Assembly: GCA_902825845.1 (NCBI GenBank)
Contig: CADECM010000014.1
Location: forward strand, 1-64,000
From: an uncultured beta proteobacterium
GTDB lineage: Bacteria; Pseudomonadota; Gammaproteobacteria; Burkholderiales; SG8-41
Reading direction: 5' to 3'
DNA: 64,000 nucleotides
Part shown: positions 59,493 through 64,000 of the stretch, one piece after another
Layout of the letters: each line of letters starts with the position of its first letter
How positions within the stretch are numbered: the first letter of the stretch is position 1
Position numbers and translations under genes: made by a program
Notes under the pieces: model-generated
The model's database searches: none
Seen by the model: the letters and a program-made list of their open reading frames with translations, nothing else
What the model was told of the DNA's origin: nothing

Positions 59493-60722
59493 ATGATCCG
59501 CAAGCTCAGAACTGAACGCGACGGCCAGCAGTGGATGCTCGACCTCGCGCTCAATATGCGCGGCCGCGTGCAGAACTTCGAGCGCGACGATATTGAAGTG
59601 CCCGCGGGAAAACGCGCACGCAACTACCGCATGCTGCCCAAGGTATGGCGCGAAGCGGGCGAGCGCCACGAGGCGCTGGCCAGGCGCGCCGAAGCACGCG
59701 GCGCCGATGCCACGGCCGTGGCGCACTACGATCACGCGATCGAGGCCTACCGCATGGCGCAGCACCCGATCTATTTCGATAACCACCCCGTCAAGAAATA
59801 TCTGTACAAGAAGCTGTCGGAGATGGTGGACCGCCGCAGCAAGCTGGCGGAATACCCGATCGAGCGCGTGGAAGTTCCGTTCGACAACGGCACCACCATT
59901 TCCTGCCTGCTGCATCTGCTGCCGGACCGCCGCAAGGCGCCCTGCGTGATTTACGTGCCGGGCATGGACCAGTCCAAGGAAGTGTTTCCCAAGGCCAGCC
60001 ACAACATCGCTTTGTCGCGCGGCTTTCACGTGTGCGCCATCGACGGCCCCGGACAGGGCAATTCGAACATGCAGAAGATCCGCGCGGTGGGCGATAACTA
60101 CGAACGCGCCGGCGCGGCGGTGATCAGCTATCTGCAAAAGCGCAAGGAAGTCGACAAGAACAAGATCGCCATCTATGGCATCAGCATGGGCAGCTACTGG
60201 AGCCTGCGCCTGTCGAGTTACGACCATCGCGCCGCAGCAGTGGTGAGCTCGGTGGCGTGCTTCAATCCCAACAACACCATCTTCACCCAGTCCTCACCGC
60301 GCTTCAAGCAGATGTTCATGTACATGGCCGGCTACGACAACGAGGAAAAATTCGACGAGGAAGTCGCCAAGCCGATGACCGTGCGCGGCTACCTCGGCAA
60401 GATCACCTGTCCGACGCTGCTGGTCACCGGTGAATTCGATCCGCTGTGCCCGCTGGAAGACGCGGTGGAAGCCTTCGATGATCTGAAAGTGCCGAAGGAA
60501 ATGTGGGTGATCGAAAACCAGTATCACCCGCTGTGGGGCCTGCCCAATCTCGGCGGCCTCGACTGCCACGAGTACGCGCTCGACTGGCTCAGGGCGCTGT
60601 TCAGCAAGAAGATGACGCCCAAGAAAAGTGGGCGCATCGCCTATGTGAAGGAAAACGGCGACGGACCGTGGGGCAATTGCGAGTGGACGCCGCCGATACG
60701 GCGCGGGCAGGCGTATTTTTAG
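59493..60722 (+). CDS. Alpha/beta hydrolase (FrsA/DUF1100-like, with N-terminal helical domain)
   Basis: A 409-residue hydrolase beginning at ATG 59493 with GAGGGAGA upstream. An N-terminal helical lid (about residues 1-120) precedes an alpha/beta fold with IYVPGMDQSKE, AIDGPGQGNSN and the nucleophile in YGISMGSYW. The acid is in TGEFDPLCPLED and the histidine in NQYHPLWG. It resembles 2,6-dihydroxypseudooxynicotine hydrolase and related C-C or ester hydrolases, so it could split a carbon-carbon or amide bond in an aromatic degradation pathway. The substrate is unknown. Divergent from the seventh Bug receptor. Confidence 0.87.
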   Translation: MIRKLRTERDGQQWMLDLALNMRGRVQNFERDDIEVPAGKRARNYRMLPKVWREAGERHEALARRAEARGADATAVAHYDHAIEAYRMAQHPIYFDNHPVKKYLYKKLSEMVDRRSKLAEYPIERVEVPFDNGTTISCLLHLLPDRRKAPCVIYVPGMDQSKEVFPKASHNIALSRGFHVCAIDGPGQGNSNMQKIRAVGDNYERAGAAVISYLQKRKEVDKNKIAIYGISMGSYWSLRLSSYDHRAAAVVSSVACFNPNNTIFTQSSPRFKQMFMYMAGYDNEEKFDEEVAKPMTVRGYLGKITCPTLLVTGEFDPLCPLEDAVEAFDDLKVPKEMWVIENQYHPLWGLPNLGGLDCHEYALDWLRALFSKKMTPKKSGRIAYVKENGDGPWGNCEWTPPIRRGQAYF

Positions 60723-60909
60723 GTGAGATGAAAACCAAATATATTGTTTATAATCAACAGCTTATCATGAAACTTATCCTTTACTAGCGCAACCGAAAGC
60801 GACGCGGGCCGCGGGAGAATTTTCCCGCGACTGCGCATTCGCACAGCAGACGATTTACATTGTATTGCCGCTTCGCGCGGGCAACTGCGCTGCCCCCGAC
60901 ATGCCGTGC

Positions 60910-61785
60910 TCAAAAGCTGAGTTGCAGGGATAGGTAGAGTGCATTCTGTTTCGGCTTGTCGGCGATGGTGCCGAGCCTGGCATAGGCCGCGGTCAGTGAT
61001 ACATACTTTGCCGGCAGAAACGCGATGAATACGTCTTTGAAGTCGTGCTCTTCGAACACGCTGAGGTTATTGGGTTTGTGCCGGTACTCCACACCCGCCA
61101 GCAAATTATCCGTCAGGAACACGCCTGCAGAGGTTTCAAAATGCAGGGTATAGCGGTCACGCAAGTCGCCGCCGAATCCGAGCAGGCCCATTTGATTGGC
61201 TTTGGTGGCGCGCAGGGTTCCGTTCAACAACACATTTCTGCCGACGACTGCACCCAGCAAAAGCTTTGATGCGGCGACGTAGTAGTCGACACCGCTGGAG
61301 CGCCTGGCGCCAAGAGCTCGTGGCACGGGATCAAAATCCTGATTGTGTTTGTACTGCAGACCGACCGCGATCTGCGGCACCCAGGTGTCCTGGTCGAATA
61401 CCGCGTCTCCAGCGACTTTGACCTTGACGCCCAGCACATCCTGTTTGATCGAGCGCCCGGGCACGGTGCTGCCAAGGCCCAGCCGCTGTTCCGCGAACGA
61501 CAATTCAACGCGGTCATGGATGCCGACTGCCACACCCTTGCTGTCCAGTGAAAAATCACTGGGATCGGCCCGCGTATAGAAAACCGTAGCGCCGATCTGA
61601 TCTCGTGAACCGTATCCCGCGATCAGCGCCCAGGGCACCAGTCCGCCGCCGGCAGCACCTTCGATCTGCGTTACACCGCCGGTAGTGATCAATCGTGCGC
61701 CCGGCTGCGCCGCGAGCACTGTTGTGAAATGCGCTGAGGCAATAATCCCAAGCAGCCACCAGGCAATTTTTTTCATGATGTACAT
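60910..61785 (-). CDS. DUF3034-family outer membrane protein
   Basis: A 291-residue protein with a signal peptide (hydrophobic core WWLLGIIASAHFTTVLA). The mature part is rich in alternating strands with GGVTQIEGAAGGGLVPWALIAGYG and ends in SLQLSF, a terminal aromatic residue as in outer-membrane barrels. It fits DUF3034, of unknown function. It is transcribed divergently from the globin gene at 61911. Two adjacent starts (MYIMKK) leave the first residues uncertain. Confidence 0.87.
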   Translation of the reverse strand: MYIMKKIAWWLLGIIASAHFTTVLAAQPGARLITTGGVTQIEGAAGGGLVPWALIAGYGSRDQIGATVFYTRADPSDFSLDSKGVAVGIHDRVELSFAEQRLGLGSTVPGRSIKQDVLGVKVKVAGDAVFDQDTWVPQIAVGLQYKHNQDFDPVPRALGARRSSGVDYYVAASKLLLGAVVGRNVLLNGTLRATKANQMGLLGFGGDLRDRYTLHFETSAGVFLTDNLLAGVEYRHKPNNLSVFEEHDFKDVFIAFLPAKYVSLTAAYARLGTIADKPKQNALYLSLQLSF

Positions 61786-61910
61786 GGACGGACGATGGAC
61801 AAAGGGTGCAAGAAACTCGCATTTGCCGCGAAATTCTTCATGCTTCGCGGCACATTACCGTCTTATAATTACCAAACAATCCAGTATTATCAATGTTTTA
61901 GGGTCTTCCC
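61786..61910. promoter_or_regulatory. Divergent promoter region of the DUF3034 and globin genes
   Basis: A TATAAT hexamer at 61864-61869 is a good -10 box for the rightward globin operon, 42 bases before its start. The -35 region is weak (TGCTTC at 61841-61846). A further AT-rich run (TATTATCAATG) follows. Confidence 0.5.
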
Positions 61911-62384
61911 ATGACCGATCTTTCCGTTCGTGCCGGCGCCAGTCCGCGCTGCCGCGCCACACTGGCACTGGCACTCGTCATTGCGATGGGCGCATTTCCG
62001 GCATGGGCTCAAGACACCACCACCAAACACGCGACACTGTACGATCGCCTTGGCGGCAAAACCGTGCTCACGCGGTTGGTCAGTGATCTCATCGATCATT
62101 CCACTCAGGATCCGCGCACACGGCGCTCGTTTCAAAAAGTGGATCTCAAGCGACTCAAGCAAAAAGTGGAAGAGCAATTGTGTTCGCTCACCGGCGGACC
62201 TTGCAAGTATACCGGCGACGACATGAAACAATCGCACGCCGGACTGAACATCACTGAAGCTGAATTCTATGGCTTTGTTGAAGAACTGATCGACATGCTG
62301 GATCGCTACAACATCGGCACGCGCGAAAAGAATCAATTGCTGGCGATACTCGCCCCGATGAAACGCGACATCGTCACGCGCTAA
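61911..62384 (+). CDS. Periplasmic group 1 truncated hemoglobin
   Basis: A 157-residue protein. A cleavable signal peptide (LALALVIAMGAFPAWAQ, residues about 18-34) precedes a group 1 truncated globin fold with TLYDRLGGKTVL, FQKVDLKRLKQKVEEQLC and the proximal histidine in KQSHAGLNI (His109). A pair of Cys (91 and 98) can form a disulfide. Bacterial truncated globins bind oxygen or NO. The secretory signal places this one in the periplasm, together with a cupredoxin and a membrane sensor in one operon, which suggests gas or redox sensing. Confidence 0.87.
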   Translation: MTDLSVRAGASPRCRATLALALVIAMGAFPAWAQDTTTKHATLYDRLGGKTVLTRLVSDLIDHSTQDPRTRRSFQKVDLKRLKQKVEEQLCSLTGGPCKYTGDDMKQSHAGLNITEAEFYGFVEELIDMLDRYNIGTREKNQLLAILAPMKRDIVTR

Positions 62385-62408
62385 CCGCCCGGGACCGGAG
62401 ACAAACTC

Positions 62409-63116
62409 GTGGACGACCACGCCATTATTCCCCTTTATCACTTCCGTCTGTCGCACTATTTTTGGCGCATCGTGAAACGCGCGCTCGTACTCCTGCCGAT
62501 CGCGGCATTCGCAATCTGCGCACCCCTCGCCAACGCCGCCTCCATTGCCACGACCGTCACCGACAAGGCCAATGTGCCACTCGATGACGCCGTGGTCTAT
62601 GTGACACCTGTATCCGGCACCCCTTCGTCGAAAGCTGCGCGCAACGCGCAATTGGATCAGGTCAATAAGGAGTTTGTGCCGTATGTCATGGCGGTGCAAA
62701 CCGGGACGTCGGTGAACTTTCCCAACAAGGACAACATTCGCCATCACGTCTACTCGTTTTCGCCGGCAAAAACCTTTGAATTGAGACTTTATTCCGGCAC
62801 GCCATCGTCGCCGGTAATCTTCGACAAGCCCGGCCCGGTGGTCGTGGGTTGCAATATTCACGACTGGATGGTGGCCTATGTCTACGTCGTCGACACGCCG
62901 TATTTCGCAAAAACGGCCAAGGGCAGCGCGCGCATCGATTCGCTGCCCGATGCGGAATACGAATTGCGGGTGTGGCACCCGCAGCTGCGGGGAGCGGTCC
63001 CCATGCAGCGGATCAGGATTGGCCCGGGGGGCGCGGCACATTACACCATTGCATTGGATATTCAGCCCAAACCGGCCGTGCGCAAGGCGGCGCCATCCGC
63101 AGAGAGTTATAAGTGA
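62409..63116 (+). CDS. Cupredoxin-like (methylamine utilization protein-like) secreted protein
   Basis: A 235-residue protein annotated in related genomes as a methylamine utilization protein. A hydrophobic N-terminal segment ends ANAASIA. The mature part has a cupredoxin-type fold with possible copper ligands in NIRHHVYSF (His112 or His113) and GCNIHDWM (Cys148, His151, Met154). The start is a GTG at 62409 with GGAG upstream; another GTG at 62472 would leave a shorter signal peptide. It is 24 bases after the globin gene and overlaps the sensor gene as GTGA. Confidence 0.82.
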   Translation: MDDHAIIPLYHFRLSHYFWRIVKRALVLLPIAAFAICAPLANAASIATTVTDKANVPLDDAVVYVTPVSGTPSSKAARNAQLDQVNKEFVPYVMAVQTGTSVNFPNKDNIRHHVYSFSPAKTFELRLYSGTPSSPVIFDKPGPVVVGCNIHDWMVAYVYVVDTPYFAKTAKGSARIDSLPDAEYELRVWHPQLRGAVPMQRIRIGPGGAAHYTIALDIQPKPAVRKAAPSAESYK

Positions 63117-64000
63117 TTTTACGCAGCCTTGAAACCCGCATTGTTGTTTTTTTCGTCATCCTGCTGGTTGCAGTACAAGGAACCGCGTTTGTATTGATCA
63201 GTGCCGCCAATCAGGCCATAGCCAAACGCGAAGTCTCCAGTCAACTGGAGGTTGGCGAGCGCGTTTTCCGTTTGCTCATCGAACAAAACGCGCGTCAATT
63301 GGGGCAGGCAGCAGCCGTACTGTCGGCGGATTTTGCGTTTCGCGAAGCCATTGCCACTCGCGACACGGGCACCATGGTTTCGGTGCTGGGCAACCATGGC
63401 GCGCGCATCAAGGCCAGCGTGGTGATGCTGGCCAATCTGGAAAACAAACTGCTGGCCGACACGCTCCATCCGGATCGGATAGACCGTCCATTTCCGTTTG
63501 CGAATCTTGTCGACAGGGCAGGCGGGCAACGTCAGGCAAGTACGATAACCATCATTGACGGCGAGCCGTATCAGGTGGTGGTGGTGCCGGTGTTGGCGCC
63601 GGTGCCGATTGCATGGGTGGCCATGGGATTTAAAATCGATGATCGGCTCGCCCGGGATATTCTGGCCCTGACCTCGTTGCAAGTGTCTTTTTTTACCAGC
63701 GATACGGCAAAGCAGTGGACAATTCGCGCATCCACGCTTCCCGTCGCGGATCGTGACACCGTCGTGCGTCAATTCGCCGACTTGGCGGGGGCCGGGCTCA
63801 ATCAGTCAACGATGACCGTCGGTGCGGAAGACTACGAAACGCGCACCCTCGCATTGCACAACAAGGGTGATGCAGCCATATACGTCGCGTTGCAGCAATC
63901 CCTGAAAACGGCGCTGGAGCCGTTTAGCAAGCTGCGCAATACGTTGATCGTGCTGGCCGTGGCAAGCCTGGTGCTGTCGTTTGTGGGCAGCATTCTGCTG
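63113..64000 (+). CDS. Membrane sensor protein, N-terminal part (runs off the right end)
   Basis: 296 codons are visible from a GTG start at 63113 that overlaps the cupredoxin stop (GTGA). A membrane segment near residues 8-30 is followed by a periplasmic sensory region of about 250 residues with ILRSLETRIVVFFVILLVAV at the N-terminus and SVVMLANLENKLLADTL and VAWVAMGFKIDDRLARDIL further on. A second membrane segment begins at the end of the window (LIVLAVASLVLSFVGSILL). This is the layout of a double-Cache-like sensor. In related genomes such genes continue into GGDEF, EAL or kinase domains, but none is visible. Confidence 0.85.
   Translation, partial: MILRSLETRIVVFFVILLVAVQGTAFVLISAANQAIAKREVSSQLEVGERVFRLLIEQNARQLGQAAAVLSADFAFREAIATRDTGTMVSVLGNHGARIKASVVMLANLENKLLADTLHPDRIDRPFPFANLVDRAGGQRQASTITIIDGEPYQVVVVPVLAPVPIAWVAMGFKIDDRLARDILALTSLQVSFFTSDTAKQWTIRASTLPVADRDTVVRQFADLAGAGLNQSTMTVGAEDYETRTLALHNKGDAAIYVALQQSLKTALEPFSKLRNTLIVLAVASLVLSFVGSILL

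Noticed and set aside
1-64000. CRISPR arrays, tRNA or rRNA genes, prophage or conjugative genes
   Set aside because: I looked for regularly spaced direct repeats, cloverleaf-like sequences and phage or conjugation proteins and found none.

Overview
This window looks like chromosome from a high-GC betaproteobacterium, most likely a member of Burkholderiales or a close relative. The evidence is seven Bug/TctC-type periplasmic binding proteins, a divergent ffh / ypjD-type (CcsA-like) core gene pair, and a periplasmic truncated globin followed by a methylamine-utilization-like cupredoxin and a membrane sensor. No rRNA, tRNA, CRISPR array or prophage was seen.

Bases 1-16687 hold an aryl polyene (APE/xanthomonadin-type) pigment cluster. 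Two divergent operons leave a 282-bp gap. The leftward arm has a WxWxIP-motif flavin halogenase-like enzyme, a tiny coupled ORF, a PlsC-type acyltransferase and a GT2 glycosyltransferase. The rightward arm has an ACP, a membrane protein, an AMP-ligase, an ApeI-like dehydratase, an LpxL-like acyltransferase, a LolA-like protein, an MMPL exporter, a NodB deacetylase, two methyltransferases, a ketosynthase, a ketosynthase-like partner, a second dehydratase, a FabG-like reductase and a MipA/OmpV-like outer-membrane protein. Most genes overlap by 1-8 bases. The gene set can prime, elongate, reduce, dehydrate, decorate and export a lipid-linked polyene, and the halogenase suggests a halogenated product. 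A 184-bp MITE-like element sits inside the rightward operon.

Bases 16691-64000 are an accessory catabolic and transport landscape. It contains orphan Bug receptors, two amidohydrolase-fold hydrolases, a dihydropyrimidinase, an MmgE/PrpD protein, hydantoinase A/B, a thiamine-diphosphate enzyme, a cupin dioxygenase, dienelactone hydrolase, a TauD-like dioxygenase, an OYE-type flavoenzyme, an aminotransferase and alpha/beta hydrolases. Core genes (ffh, trmO-like) are interspersed.

Two observations stand out. First, two selenoproteins are hidden by in-frame UGA codons. One is a peroxiredoxin with UGA at the peroxidatic Cys position (20109-20567). The other is a SelW-like CxxU protein (36632-36862, minus). 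Both have a hairpin whose 5-nt loop (nGUnn) begins exactly 21 nt after the UGA, as expected for bacterial SECIS elements. Second, a small RiPP locus pairs a B12-binding radical SAM maturase (25511-27343) with a 70-residue precursor (27330-27542). The precursor is encoded tail-to-tail and overlaps the 3' end of its presumed maturase.

The window also carries a recurring 18-19 bp AT-rich intergenic motif, at least seven good copies with two identical over 19 bases, and several inverted pairs of palindromic repeats between genes.
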